From Streptomyces sp. MA5143a (GTDB lineage Bacteria > Actinomycetota > Actinomycetes > Streptomycetales > Streptomycetaceae): DNA of 64,000 nucleotides. Numbering within the stretch: the first letter of the stretch is position 1; every line of letters begins with the position of its first letter. The translations under genes were made by a program, and so were the position numbers. Below, in pieces: positions 26,652-35,069 of the stretch. The DNA lies in assembly GCF_900290235.1 (NCBI RefSeq), contig NZ_OLMK01000008.1, forward strand, positions 1 through 64,000, in the 5' to 3' direction. Below the pieces are notes generated by a model. The model saw only the letters and a program-made list of their open reading frames with translations, ran no database searches and was not told the origin of the DNA.

Positions 26652-28649
26652 ATGACGGATGTACGGGCACACGCGGAACGGGGGCGACGACGGCGTCACC
26701 GCCTCGGCGTCACCGTGTGGGCGGGGGTGGCGGCGGTCTGCGTCCCGTGGACGGCGGCCCCCACGGCCGCCGCGACCGGCGGCGACCGCCCCGCGGTCCA
26801 GCTGTACGTGGCGACCTGGGGCGACGACGACTGGCCCGGCACGATCGACCGCCCGTTCGCCACCCCGGCCCGCGCCCAGCGGGCGGTGAGGGCCCGCGCG
26901 GAAGGGATGACCTCGGACATCGTGGTGAACCTGCGGGGCGGCACGTACCGCCTCCCCGCCCCGCTGCGGATGACCGGCGACGACTCCGGCCGGGGCGGGC
27001 ACCGTGTGGTCTACCAGGCGTACGGCTTCGGGACGCCGGGCCAGGAGAAGGTGACGCTCAGCGGGGGCCGGCCCGTCACGGGATGGCGGCCGGACCCGGA
27101 GCGGGAGGGGGTGTGGCGGGCGGACGTCGGCGGCCTGGAGACCCGCCAGCTGTACGTCGACGGCCGGCGGGCGACCCGGGCGGGTCTCGGCTCGGGTCTG
27201 CCGGGCGAGCTGCGGACCACCGACACCGGCTACACCACCACCAGCGCGATCCCCCGGTCCTGGCGCCACCCGGAGGACCTGGAACTGGTGTACCGCTTCG
27301 ACTACGTGGAGGGCCGCTGCGGCGTCGCGGACATCTCCCGGGGGCCGGGGAGGCGGACCACGGTCACCATGGAGCGGACCTGCTGGAAACTGGCCCGCGA
27401 CCTGTACGGAAAGGAGTCCCTCGGCGAGCCGTCCTTCGTCGAGAACGCGCCCGACTTCCTGCACCGGCCCGGCAGTTGGTACCTCGACCGCTCCCGGCCC
27501 GGCCGCCACCGGCTCCTCTACCGGCCGGCGCCCGGCCAGGACATGCGCCGCACACCGGTGGTGGCGCCCGTTCTGGAGACCCTGCTCAGCGGCACCGGAC
27601 GCCCCGGACGCCCGGTGCACGACATGACCTTCCGGGGACTGACGTTCGCCGACGCGACCTGGCTGGCGCCGAACGAGCGGGCCGGCTTCGTCGCCGCGTG
27701 GAGCATGTACATGAGGCCCGGCCGTGGGGCGGGTGGCGCGATGGAGGCCCGTACGGTGCCGGGGAACATCGCCTTCAGGACCGCCGAGCGCATCACCTTC
27801 CAGGGCAACCGGTTCGTCCGACTCGGCGCGCAAGGGCTGGAGTTGTCCACGAACAGCTCCCACAACAGCGTCGTCGGCAACGTCTTCACCGACATCTCGG
27901 ACGGCGGTGTCGTCCTGGGAGTCCTGCCGCCCGACACCAAGGGGACGAACCGCGGCAACCGGATCACCGACAACTGGATCCACCACATCGCGGCCGAGTA
28001 CCACGCCGCGTCCGGTATCTGGGACACCGGCGGCCGGGAGACGACCATCGCGCACAACCAGGTCGACCATGTGCCGTACACGGGCATCCTCTCCGGCCCC
28101 AGCGAGGACCTGCGGGGCCTGATGCGGGGCGGCCGCATCGTCGGCAACCGGGTCTTCGCCACGAACCGGCTGCTGGCCGACGGCGGCGGCATCTACCTCC
28201 GCGGCGAACAGGGCACCTCGTACGCCGACGGCCTCGTGGTCAGCGACAACGCGGTCACCGACAGCCGGTACGGCGTGTGGAACGTCGGCATCTACACCGA
28301 CGACAGCAGCAACTGGATGACCGTGCGCCACAACGCCGTCTACCACTACCGGGCCTCCATCGGCGGGTGCAGCGAGGAGTGGGGCAACCGCCCGGTGCGG
28401 CACGTCCGTTACCACGGCAACTTCTGGGACGACGCCGTCCCCGACTGGCTGCCCCGCCGGCCCTACCCCGGCGGCTGGCCGCCCGCCCCCGACTGCGGCG
28501 ACCCCCACGACCTGGAGTTCCGGGCCAACACCCTCCTGCCCCGCACCCACCCCGCCCCGACCTGCACCGCCACCCCCGCCTGCGCGACGATCCTCGAACG
28601 CTCCGGCCCCCGCCCCGGACGATCACCGTTCACTACGGTTGCGCCATGA
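26652..28649 (+). CDS. Secreted right-handed parallel beta-helix protein
   Basis: A 665-residue protein with a signal-peptide-like N-terminus (Arg-rich start, hydrophobic stretch about residues 19-38, then AAAT). The next part, [20 protein letters not shown] onward, is the usual entry to polysaccharide-lyase-like beta-helices, followed by [11 protein letters not shown] and GRPVTGW. The helix proper (about residues 310-600) has many Asn-rich turns: [37 protein letters not shown]. The start has GGAGGAGCAGG upstream. It is related to the larger protein at 59987-63094. It probably acts on a polysaccharide outside the cell; no catalytic residues could be assigned. Its stop overlaps the next start. 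Confidence 0.85.
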   Translation: MTDVRAHAERGRRRRHRLGVTVWAGVAAVCVPWTAAPTAAATGGDRPAVQLYVATWGDDDWPGTIDRPFATPARAQRAVRARAEGMTSDIVVNLRGGTYRLPAPLRMTGDDSGRGGHRVVYQAYGFGTPGQEKVTLSGGRPVTGWRPDPEREGVWRADVGGLETRQLYVDGRRATRAGLGSGLPGELRTTDTGYTTTSAIPRSWRHPEDLELVYRFDYVEGRCGVADISRGPGRRTTVTMERTCWKLARDLYGKESLGEPSFVENAPDFLHRPGSWYLDRSRPGRHRLLYRPAPGQDMRRTPVVAPVLETLLSGTGRPGRPVHDMTFRGLTFADATWLAPNERAGFVAAWSMYMRPGRGAGGAMEARTVPGNIAFRTAERITFQGNRFVRLGAQGLELSTNSSHNSVVGNVFTDISDGGVVLGVLPPDTKGTNRGNRITDNWIHHIAAEYHAASGIWDTGGRETTIAHNQVDHVPYTGILSGPSEDLRGLMRGGRIVGNRVFATNRLLADGGGIYLRGEQGTSYADGLVVSDNAVTDSRYGVWNVGIYTDDSSNWMTVRHNAVYHYRASIGGCSEEWGNRPVRHVRYHGNFWDDAVPDWLPRRPYPGGWPPAPDCGDPHDLEFRANTLLPRTHPAPTCTATPACATILERSGPRPGRSPFTTVAP

Positions 28650-29044
28650 CGATCACGTACGAGTGGCGGGGCGACGTCGACAACCCCGCTCTCAACGAGC
28701 TGCACGCGGAGGGGTTCGGCCACCCCGTCGGCCGGACGGACTGGGCGGCGAGGCTGCGGCGCCACAGCCTCGGCTGGGTCTGCGCCCGGGACGAGCGGGG
28801 CCGGCTGGTCGGCTTCGTCAACGTCGCCTGGGACGGGGGCGCCCACGCGTTCGTCCTGGACACGGTCGTGGCCCGCGCCGCCCGCTCGAACGGGGTGGGG
28901 GCGGAGCTGATCAGGGCGGCGGCGGAAGGGAGCCGCGACGCGGGCTGCGCCTGGCTGCACGTCGACTTCGAGGAGCGTCTGCGGCCGTTCTACTTCGACG
29001 CGTGCGGCTTCAGGGAGACGGCGGCGGGGCTGATCGCCCTGTGA
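28646..29044 (+). CDS. GNAT-family acetyltransferase
   Basis: A 132-residue acetyltransferase with the compact GNAT core: GRLVGFVNVAWDGGAHAFVL (about residues 51-70), VVARAARSNGVGAELIRAAA (74-93, acetyl-CoA loop, RxxGxG-like S-N-G-V-G) and HVDFEERLRPFYFDACGF (103-120). The ATG lies within the stop of the beta-helix gene (ATGA), so the two are translationally coupled, an odd pairing of a secreted and a cytoplasmic protein. The substrate is not identifiable. Confidence 0.82.
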   Translation: MTITYEWRGDVDNPALNELHAEGFGHPVGRTDWAARLRRHSLGWVCARDERGRLVGFVNVAWDGGAHAFVLDTVVARAARSNGVGAELIRAAAEGSRDAGCAWLHVDFEERLRPFYFDACGFRETAAGLIAL

Positions 29045-29061
29045 GGCGCGCCGACGCGGGG

Positions 29062-29697
29062 TCAGGTCGCGAGCCCCGCCCGCCGTAGCAGGGTCAACCA
29101 CTCGTCGTGCTCCGCCGACTCGTCGTCGACCAGCCCGATCCGTATGTACGCGGCGGTCGCCAGCCGCTCCACGAAGAACTCCTCCAGGCTGGCCGCCAGA
29201 TGCTCGAAGCGCTCGGCGTCCGGCCATTCGCGGTGCTCGTCGGGGATGCCGAGGACACCGCCGTCCGCCCGGTCGACGTAGACCGGCGTCTCATGGATCA
29301 GGCCGACGCAGAACAGCCTCTCCGGGGAGAGCGGCAGGACGCAGTCGACGACCGGATCGCAGTAGAACTGGTGCCCGAGGGCCTCCTCCAGGCCGAAGAG
29401 CTGCACCGACGGGCTGCAGCTCGCCCCGTCCAGCACCCGACAGAAGTCCAGGAACGCCGCGGGCACCCCGTCCGCCGCCGCGGCCCGCGCCGTCTCCTCG
29501 TCGACGGTCCCGCCGAGCAGATACGAGAAGAGTTCCGGGCTCTGGGCCTTGGCCGCGCGCAGAGCGTCCACCGTCACCCGCAACCGCGCGCCCGACCGCC
29601 TCACCTCGCCGGCCCCACCACCGCTGAATCCCGTCATCAGGGCACGACGGGCTCCGACGGGGGCGGCACGGCCGGCGTCAGCGGGGATCGGCGACAT
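29062..29697 (-). CDS. SUKH-family (SMI1/KNR4-like) protein, possible immunity protein
   Basis: Up to 211 residues with a SUKH-4-like fold: VPAAFLDFCRVLDG (about residues 79-92), the FGLEEALGHQFYCD segment, then VYVDRADGGVLGIPDEH and FEHLAASLEEFFVERLATA at the C-terminus. SUKH proteins often neutralise polymorphic toxins or modulate nucleic-acid-related enzymes, but no toxin gene is adjacent here, so the immunity label is only a family inference. The start may be ATG 29697 or ATG 29637; neither has a strong ribosome-binding site, and the first 20 residues look non-conserved. Convergent with the acetyltransferase (17-bp gap). Confidence 0.65.
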   Translation of the reverse strand: MSPIPADAGRAAPVGARRALMTGFSGGGAGEVRRSGARLRVTVDALRAAKAQSPELFSYLLGGTVDEETARAAAADGVPAAFLDFCRVLDGASCSPSVQLFGLEEALGHQFYCDPVVDCVLPLSPERLFCVGLIHETPVYVDRADGGVLGIPDEHREWPDAERFEHLAASLEEFFVERLATAAYIRIGLVDDESAEHDEWLTLLRRAGLAT

Positions 29698-29788
29698 ACG
29701 CCTAGGCTAGAGCCTCGCCCGGCACGGCGACGGGGCCGGCCGGTCCGCCGGGAACGTCGTGGCGTCCGGGAGGTCGTCCAGCGACCGG

Positions 29789-30550
29789 TCAGAACAGGCC
29801 GTTGCCGTGCGGGAGTTCGGCCGGTACGGGGACGATGACGTCCCAGTGCTCGACGATCCTGCCGTCCGCCACGCGGAACAGGTCGTAGTAGGCGACCGCC
29901 GGACCGAACTCGCCCTCGGACTGCGTCAGCACGAACTCGCCCTCGGCGATGACGCGGTGGACCTTCTTGTAGACGAGGTTCTTGCCCTGCTCGGCCCACG
30001 CGGCCGCGGCCGCGCCGAAACCGTCGAGGCCGTCGGCCGCCTCGGTGTTGTGCTGGTGGTAGGTCTCGGTGGAGATGTAGTCGGTGAGCACCGAGTAGTC
30101 GGCGCCCACGAGGACCTTCCTCGCGAACTCGGTGACCAGGGCGCGGCTGGCCTCTGTCAGGTCGGCCCGCGTGACCTCGGCGGGGCCGTCGGTCTGGGAG
30201 CGGCCCGAGACGGTCTTCTCGACCAGCGGCGTCAGGGCGTCCCAGTGCTCGGCGAGCTTGCCGTCGGCGTCGACGCGGAAGATGTCGAAGGCGACGAGCG
30301 GGTCGGGCCCGAAGCCGTGATACGTGCCGTGCAGGGCGACCAGGTCACCGTCGGCGATGACGCGGGCGCCTTCGTAGCGGAAGTCCTCGCCGAGGGAGGC
30401 GACGAGCCCGCGCAGGGCCTCGGGGCCGTCGGCGGCGAGCGCGCTGTGCTGCGTGTAGTTCGCGGCGACCCAGCGGTCCACGGCGGAGGGATCCTTGTCG
30501 CCGAACAGTTCTGCGGCGGCCTGGAGAACGGTGTTCTTCGCGTTGCTCAT
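29789..30550 (-). CDS. SnoaL/NTF2-like protein with two tandem domains
   Basis: A 253-residue protein made of two SnoaL-like (NTF2 superfamily) domains. Each half shows the same signature: YTQHSALAADGPEAL then FDIFRVDADGKLAEHWDALTPL (about residues 32-110), and YHQHNTEAADGLDGF then YDLFRVADGRIVEHWDVIVPV (about 164-243). The duplicated EHWD motif is striking. Members include polyketide cyclases and many proteins of unknown role. ATG 30550 has GAGGAAAC at good spacing. It lies downstream of the NmrA remnant and may belong to the regulon of the AraC gene at 31215, by proximity only. Confidence 0.8.
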   Translation of the reverse strand: MSNAKNTVLQAAAELFGDKDPSAVDRWVAANYTQHSALAADGPEALRGLVASLGEDFRYEGARVIADGDLVALHGTYHGFGPDPLVAFDIFRVDADGKLAEHWDALTPLVEKTVSGRSQTDGPAEVTRADLTEASRALVTEFARKVLVGADYSVLTDYISTETYHQHNTEAADGLDGFGAAAAAWAEQGKNLVYKKVHRVIAEGEFVLTQSEGEFGPAVAYYDLFRVADGRIVEHWDVIVPVPAELPHGNGLF

Positions 30551-30745
30551 GACTGTTTCCTCGGGTGCGGACCTGCGCGGGACGGGCCTGGCGGGCCACC
30601 CACGCCGGTTGAACGATGATGTGTTCAAATTAGGCCGCGAGCAGCGGCTCGACCGGCTCAGATCGCGACTTCTTGTGTTCAAAATCTGACAGTCGGCTCA
30701 GGTGGAGGCGCGCAATGAACAGGGCTGCGGGCGTCTGCCCCGGGG

Positions 30746-31106
30746 TCAGCCCACGAGGCCGCGGACGATCTCCGCGAGGGGCGTGGCAGGGTGGCCGGTG
30801 AGGCGGGGCACGGCATCGCTGACACCGTCGAGTTCGCCGGCCGCGATGGCCGTGTACGTGGACACCCAGGCGTCGAGCTGCCACGGCGGGGCGCCGTAGG
30901 AGGCCCGCGTGGTCGTCAGAGTCGCTCAGCGCCGCGGCGGCCGCCTCGGCGATGTCGTCCTGGCCGACGAACGCGGCGCGCCCCCGGCCGGCCGGCCCCC
31001 GGATCACGCCGTCCTCGCCGACGAGGTCGGGGACGAACCCGGCGTAGAGGTTGTCCCGCAGGAACGTGTACGCCATGTCGCTCGCCCGGATGTGCTCCTC
31101 GGTGTG
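30746..31106 (-). pseudogene. NmrA/QOR2-like NAD(P)H-binding oxidoreductase remnant
   Basis: Reading leftward from about 31106, the frame encodes HTEEHIRASDMAYTFLRDNL and FVGQDDIAEAAAAALSD, the C-terminal half of an NmrA-like (YtfG/QOR2) NAD(P)H-dependent oxidoreductase. About 30905 the family sequence moves to another frame, continuing as YGAPPWQLDAWVSTYTAIA and GHPATPLAEIVRGLVG before a TGA at 30746-30748. The N-terminal half, with the Rossmann nucleotide-binding loop and start codon, is missing. Deletion plus a frameshift make it a pseudogene. In related loci such a gene is divergent from its own regulator; here the AraC-type gene remains, starting about 110 bp away. Confidence 0.75.
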
Positions 31107-31149
31107 ACGACGCGTACGTCCTTTCCGGTTTCCGCCACGGGGAAGCCCC

Positions 31150-31198
31150 GGTTTCTCGGGCGGCACGACCAACGTATGAGGAAACCCGAGAAAACCCG
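31150..31198. promoter_or_regulatory. Candidate AraC operator: inverted and direct repeats
   Basis: GGTTTCTCGGG (31150-31160) faces CCCGAGAAAACC (31185-31196), an inverted repeat with one extra A. In addition AAACCCG occurs at 31182-31188 and 31192-31198, a 10-bp (one helical turn) direct repeat as AraC proteins often use. It lies just upstream of the AraC-type gene, suggesting autoregulation. Confidence 0.45.
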
Positions 31199-31214
31199 GA
31201 TAAACTTCCGACTG

Positions 31215-32138
31215 ATGATGGCCAAAAACCGACACGGTTCCTCTCAGGAGATCGTCAAGATCCCCTTCGTCGCTCCCGCCGGCACACCCACCGGGATCGA
31301 GGTCATGTCACTGGCCGCGCTGCGCGGACGGGTCTCCGCGCGGTCCCTGGCGCGCCCGCAGCGCCCGGAGTTCCACCACCTGCTCACGCTCACGACGGGC
31401 GACCTGCGGAACACCGTCGACTTCGACGAGTACGTGCTGCGGCCCGGCTCCTGGCTGTGGGTGCGCCCCGGGCAGGTGCACCAGTGGGGAGACCTCGGCC
31501 GGGTCGAGGGCACGCTGGTCCTGTTCCAGCAGGACGTGCTCGACGCGGCCACCGCGACCGCCGCCCGGGTCGACGACCCGCACACCCCCGCCGTCGTCAC
31601 GCCCGTCGCCGACGACGTCCAGGCGGTGGCCATGGCCGCGGAGCACCTGAGCCAGGAGTTCCAGGCGCTCGGCCATCTCCCGCTGGAGGTGCACAGGGCG
31701 GCCCTGCGGCATCTGCTGGCGGTCCTCCTGCTGCGGCTCGCCCACCTCACGGTCCCGGTCGGCGTTCCCGCACCGGACCCCGACGAGACGTACCTGCGGT
31801 TCCGTGACGCGGTCGAACGGGACTTCACCCGCACCCGGCGCGTGGAGGACTACGCCCGCGCGCTCGGCTACTCCGGGCGCACCCTCTCCCGGGCGACGCT
31901 GGCCAACGCGGGAACCAGCGCCAAGGAGTTCGTCGACCGCAGGGTCGTACTGGAGGCCAAACGCCTGCTGGCGCACGGGGACCGGACCGCGGCCCAGATC
32001 TCGGAGCAGCTCGGCTTCGTCAACCCCTCCCAGTTCAGCAAGTACTTCACACACCGCACGGGCCAGTCCCCGATCGAGTTCCGCAACGGGGTCCGGGGGC
32101 GCGGCGAGGATCCCGCCCCGCCGCCGGGCGCCGGATAG
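31215..32138 (+). CDS. AraC-family transcriptional regulator
   Basis: A 307-residue regulator: N-terminal cupin-like sensor (about residues 10-170; HHLLTLTTGDLRNTVDF and SWLWVRPGQVHQWGDL) and a C-terminal double HTH (about 205-295): VEDYARALGYSGRTLSRATL, EAKRLLAHGDRTAAQISEQLGF, and the second-helix signature VNPSQFSKYFTHRTGQSP. The start could be ATG 31176, 31215 or 31218; I prefer 31215 because repeats that look like its operator then remain upstream, but no start has a clear ribosome-binding site. It lies beside an oxidoreductase pseudogene that was probably its divergent target. Confidence 0.85.
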   Translation: MMAKNRHGSSQEIVKIPFVAPAGTPTGIEVMSLAALRGRVSARSLARPQRPEFHHLLTLTTGDLRNTVDFDEYVLRPGSWLWVRPGQVHQWGDLGRVEGTLVLFQQDVLDAATATAARVDDPHTPAVVTPVADDVQAVAMAAEHLSQEFQALGHLPLEVHRAALRHLLAVLLLRLAHLTVPVGVPAPDPDETYLRFRDAVERDFTRTRRVEDYARALGYSGRTLSRATLANAGTSAKEFVDRRVVLEAKRLLAHGDRTAAQISEQLGFVNPSQFSKYFTHRTGQSPIEFRNGVRGRGEDPAPPPGAG

Positions 32139-32192
32139 CGCCCCGCGTCGGCTGCCACCGGTTGGCGTCCCGCCCCGGCCGCGCGGGGGCCG

Positions 32193-32525
32193 TCAGGCCA
32201 GTGGGTCGTGGCCCCAGTTCATGAGCGAGTACCTCCACCGGGTGTCCCTCGGGTCTCCCGAGGGTCGTTGGGCGAGGTGCCGCCGGATGTAGCCGACGAC
32301 CTTCCGCATGTGCCGGTAGTCGTCGTCCGAGAGGTCGCCCCTCGCCGTGCGCAGGATGCCGACGATCCGGCGCCCCGAGGCGTGGCCCGTGGACTCGCCG
32401 CCGTCCTTGTGCTGCCCGGCGCCGCGCGACTCCTCCGAAGCCAGCCACTCCTCCAGCTCGGCCGGCCTCATGTTGACCAGCTCGCGGAACTCGTCCCAGG
32501 TCTCTTTCCGCTCGGTGCCCTCCAC
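32193..32525 (-). CDS. DUF3140 small conserved protein
   Basis: A 110-residue protein of the DUF3140 type, found in actinomycetes and often next to a DUF2945/HVA1 protein as here. Visible pattern: WDEFRELVNMRPAELEEWL (about residues 10-28), GRRIVGILRTARGDLSDDDY (about 51-70) and HMRKVVGYIRRHLAQRP (about 72-88), with a WRYSLMNWGHDP end. The R-x-x-G-x-I-L repeats hint at nucleic-acid or chromatin contact, but no function is established. The next gene upstream ends 6 bp away on the same strand, so they form a two-gene unit. Confidence 0.8.
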   Translation of the reverse strand: MEGTERKETWDEFRELVNMRPAELEEWLASEESRGAGQHKDGGESTGHASGRRIVGILRTARGDLSDDDYRHMRKVVGYIRRHLAQRPSGDPRDTRWRYSLMNWGHDPLA

Positions 32526-32531
32526 GCGGCG

Positions 32532-32759
32532 TCACTTCTTCTTCAGCGCGGACGGCTTGTGCACCGCGGAGCGGCCGGACTTCTCGCTGCGGACCTGGTA
32601 CTGCGGGTCCTCGGGCGACGCGTCCACCGTCCTGCCCGCGGCTTCCGTCCGCTCGGTGATCTCCTTCTCCACCTCGCCCTCGGCCCGGCCGCCGTGACTG
32701 CTCCAGGCGACCTTGTCGCCCTTCTTCAGCCTCTTGCCCTTGCCCCGGTCATTCGCCAT
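32532..32759 (-). CDS. DUF2945 / HVA1 TUDOR-like small protein
   Basis: A 75-residue basic protein, MANDRGKGKRLKKGDKVAWS at the start, then GRAEGEVEKEI (about residues 24-34), and a Lys-rich end SALKKK. This is the HVA1/DUF2945 TUDOR-like fold, a single small beta-barrel. The function in bacteria is not established. It lies 6 bp upstream of the DUF3140 gene, the same pairing seen in other actinomycetes. The stop is at 32532-32534 and the ATG at 32759, preceded by GGAGG in the reverse strand. Confidence 0.82.
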   Translation of the reverse strand: MANDRGKGKRLKKGDKVAWSSHGGRAEGEVEKEITERTEAAGRTVDASPEDPQYQVRSEKSGRSAVHKPSALKKK

Positions 32760-32899
32760 GTCGGCCTCCTTCCCCCGCCCCAGTGGACAGCGCGCCCCCG
32801 ACTCCAGCGTGCGGGCATCTCGTCCACGCCGCAGCTCCGACCGGGCCGCCGCCGCTCGCCGCCGGTGCGGCACGGGCGCCGCGCCCCGCGAAGGTCCCC

Positions 32900-33781
32900 T
32901 CAGAACGCCGCCCGGATGATCCCCACCGTGCGTTCCAGGTGCGGCTCCGCGCGGTCGGCGCGGTGGGCGACGGCCAGCTCCACGCGCGCGTCGGCCCCCG
33001 CCAGCGGAAGGTACGCGACACCGTCGAGCGCCAGCGCGGTCACCGGCTCGGGCACCACCGCCACGCCGAGGCCCCCGGCCACCAGCGTGACCAGCGTCGA
33101 CGTCTCGCCGACCTCGTGCCGGACACGCGGCTCGACCCCGGCGCCGCGCAGGAGGGCCATCACGACGTCGTACATCACCGACCGGCGGTCGGCGGAGTGC
33201 ACGATCAGGTCGGTCCCGGCCAGGTCCGCCACCCGCAGCCGCTTCCGGCGGGCGAGCGGATGGTCGACCGGGACGGCGACGACGAGCCGGTCCCGGCGCA
33301 GGGCGTGCACGGTGAGCGAGGGATCGGCCGACGGCGGGCGCAGCAGCGCGACATCGATCGCGCCGGTGCGCAGCGCCTCCACCTGGTCGGGTGCGAGCAT
33401 CTCGCCGCGGAAGGAGAAGTCGACACCGGGCAGCGCCTCCGACAGCCGCCGCGAGAGCGCGGGCAGAAGGCTGTACGTCGCCGAGCCCACGCACCCGATC
33501 GCGAGGTGCCCCACCGTGCCGGCGGCGACGCGCCGGGCGTGATGGCCGGCCTCGTCGACGTCGGCGAGGATCGCGCGGGCCCGCGCGAGATAGGCGCGGC
33601 CGGCCTCGGTGAGGTCGACACGGCGCGTGGTGCGGCGGAGCAGCTGCACACCGAGTTCGGCCTCCAGCTGCCGGATCTGCTGGGACAGCGGCGGCTGGGC
33701 CATGTGGAGCCGCTCGGCGGCCCGCCCGAAGTGCCGCTCCTCGGCCACCGCCACGAAGTACCTCAGGTGCCGCAGATCCAT
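32900..33781 (-). CDS. LysR-family regulator, probably of the pca genes
   Basis: A 293-residue LysR regulator: N-terminal winged HTH MDLRHLRYFVAVAEERHFGR through AQPPLSQQIRQLEAELGVQL (residues 1-47), then the substrate-binding domain from about residue 90 (GHLAIGCVGSATYSLLPAL, VDVALLRPP, GLGVAVVPEP). The ATG at 33781 fits the usual start. It is divergent from pcaF with an 82-bp shared promoter region. LysR proteins of the CatM/BenM/PcaQ type control aromatic catabolism with intermediates as inducers, so control of pcaFIJ by beta-ketoadipate or a related acid is a reasonable inference. Confidence 0.88.
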   Translation of the reverse strand: MDLRHLRYFVAVAEERHFGRAAERLHMAQPPLSQQIRQLEAELGVQLLRRTTRRVDLTEAGRAYLARARAILADVDEAGHHARRVAAGTVGHLAIGCVGSATYSLLPALSRRLSEALPGVDFSFRGEMLAPDQVEALRTGAIDVALLRPPSADPSLTVHALRRDRLVVAVPVDHPLARRKRLRVADLAGTDLIVHSADRRSVMYDVVMALLRGAGVEPRVRHEVGETSTLVTLVAGGLGVAVVPEPVTALALDGVAYLPLAGADARVELAVAHRADRAEPHLERTVGIIRAAF

Positions 33782-33863
33782 ACGCCATCCATATGTCGTC
33801 CATATCAATCGGGTCGAATATGCGTACTTCAGAATATCGCGGCCCTGGATTAGCGTCCCTTCC
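33782..33863. promoter_or_regulatory. Divergent lysR / pcaF promoter with four ATAT steps
   Basis: This 82-bp interval is AT-rich for this genome. ATAT occurs at 33791, 33802, 33818 and 33834, with TCCATAT repeated directly at 33788-33794 and 33799-33805. The spacings of 11 and 16 bp place several on one helix face, as for LysR binding with an activator site and a recognition site (T-N11-A type). No exact -10/-35 pair was fixed. Confidence 0.45.
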
Positions 33864-35069
33864 ATGAGTGCTTTCATCTACGCCGCGACGCGGACGCCGT
33901 TCGGCCGCTTCAACGGCGCGCTGGCCGGTGTCCGCCCCGACGACCTCGCCGCCGCCGCGATCACCTCGACGCTCGCGACGGTGCCCGGGCTCGACCCGGC
34001 CGCGATCGACGACGTGGTGTGGGGCAACGCCAACGGCGCCGGCGAGGAGAACCGCAACGTCGGCCGGATGGCCGCGCTGCTCGCCGGGCTCCCGGTGAGC
34101 GTGCCCGGCAGCACGGTCAACCGGCTGTGCGGGTCCAGCCTCGACGCGGCGATGACGGCCAGCCGGCAGATCGAGTCCGGCGACGCCGAGGTGGTGCTGA
34201 CCGGCGGCGTGGAGTCGATGACGCGTGCCCCGTGGGTGCTGCCCAAGCCGGCGAAGGGGTTCCCGGCCGGCGACGTCACCGCGGTCTCCACGACGCTCGG
34301 CTGGCGGCTGGTCAACCCGCGTATGCCGAAGGAGTGGACGGTCAGCCTCGGCGAGTCCAACGAGCGGCTCCGGGAGCGCTTCGGCATCACCCGTGAACGG
34401 CAGGACGAGTTCGCCGCCCGCTCCCACCGACTCGCCCACGCGGCCTGGGAGTCGGGCTTCTACGACGATCTGGTGGCGCCGGTCGAGGGCGTCGACCTCA
34501 CCCGTGACGAGGGCATCCGCGCGGGCTCCACACCGGAGGTGCTCGCCGGGCTCAAGCCGGTGTTCCGCACCCCGGAGCAGGGCGGCACCATCACCGCGGG
34601 CAACGCGAGCCCCCTCAACGACGGCGCCTCCGCGGTGCTGTTGGGCAGCGAGGGGGCCGCGGCGGCGATCGGGGCCGACCCGGTCGCCCGGATCGCCGGG
34701 CGCGGGGTGATGGCGCTGGAGCCGCAGGACTTCGGCTACGCGCCGGTCGAGGCGGCGAACCGCGCGCTGGCCCGGGCCGGGATCGGCTGGGACCAGGTGG
34801 GCGCGGTCGAGATCAACGAGGCGTTCGCCGTGCAGTCCCTCGCCTGCCTCGACGCGTGGAAGGTCGACCCCGCCCTCGTCAACCAGAAGGGCGGCGCCAT
34901 CGCGATCGGCCACCCCCTGGGCGCCTCGGGCGGCCGGATCCTCGGCACGCTGGCCAAGGTGCTGCGGGAGACGAGGCAGCGCTACGGCGTCGCCGCGATC
35001 TGCATCGGGGTCGGCCAGGGTCTGGCCGTCGTCCTGGAGAACTGCGATGTGACGGGGGTGGACGCATGA
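33864..35069 (+). CDS. pcaF: 3-oxoadipyl-CoA thiolase
   Basis: PcaF cleaves 3-oxoadipyl-CoA with CoA into succinyl-CoA and acetyl-CoA, the last step of the beta-ketoadipate pathway. The 401-residue protein has the nucleophile in VNRLCGSSLDAAM (C89), the GHPLGASGGRILGT segment with catalytic His (about 352-365) and the C-terminal CIGVGQG (about 383-389) with the second catalytic Cys. NEAFAVQSLA is at about 320. The ATG at 33864 is the family start. It overlaps pcaI by ATGA. A general acetyl-CoA acetyltransferase would look similar; the coupling to pcaIJ decides the call. Confidence 0.9.
   Translation: MSAFIYAATRTPFGRFNGALAGVRPDDLAAAAITSTLATVPGLDPAAIDDVVWGNANGAGEENRNVGRMAALLAGLPVSVPGSTVNRLCGSSLDAAMTASRQIESGDAEVVLTGGVESMTRAPWVLPKPAKGFPAGDVTAVSTTLGWRLVNPRMPKEWTVSLGESNERLRERFGITRERQDEFAARSHRLAHAAWESGFYDDLVAPVEGVDLTRDEGIRAGSTPEVLAGLKPVFRTPEQGGTITAGNASPLNDGASAVLLGSEGAAAAIGADPVARIAGRGVMALEPQDFGYAPVEAANRALARAGIGWDQVGAVEINEAFAVQSLACLDAWKVDPALVNQKGGAIAIGHPLGASGGRILGTLAKVLRETRQRYGVAAICIGVGQGLAVVLENCDVTGVDA

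Noticed and set aside
25000..28550. 1186-codon minus-strand frame over the acetyltransferase and beta-helix genes
   Set aside because: Only the 25622-24990 part has homology features (CobH); the rest is antisense to better-supported genes.
30630..31235. Intact 201-residue protein on the minus strand
   Set aside because: The frame has only the middle part of an NmrA-like protein; its real C-terminus is in another frame, so it is a pseudogene.
33782..33863. Small gene between lysR and pcaF
   Set aside because: The interval is only 82 bp, AT-rich and better explained as a shared promoter.
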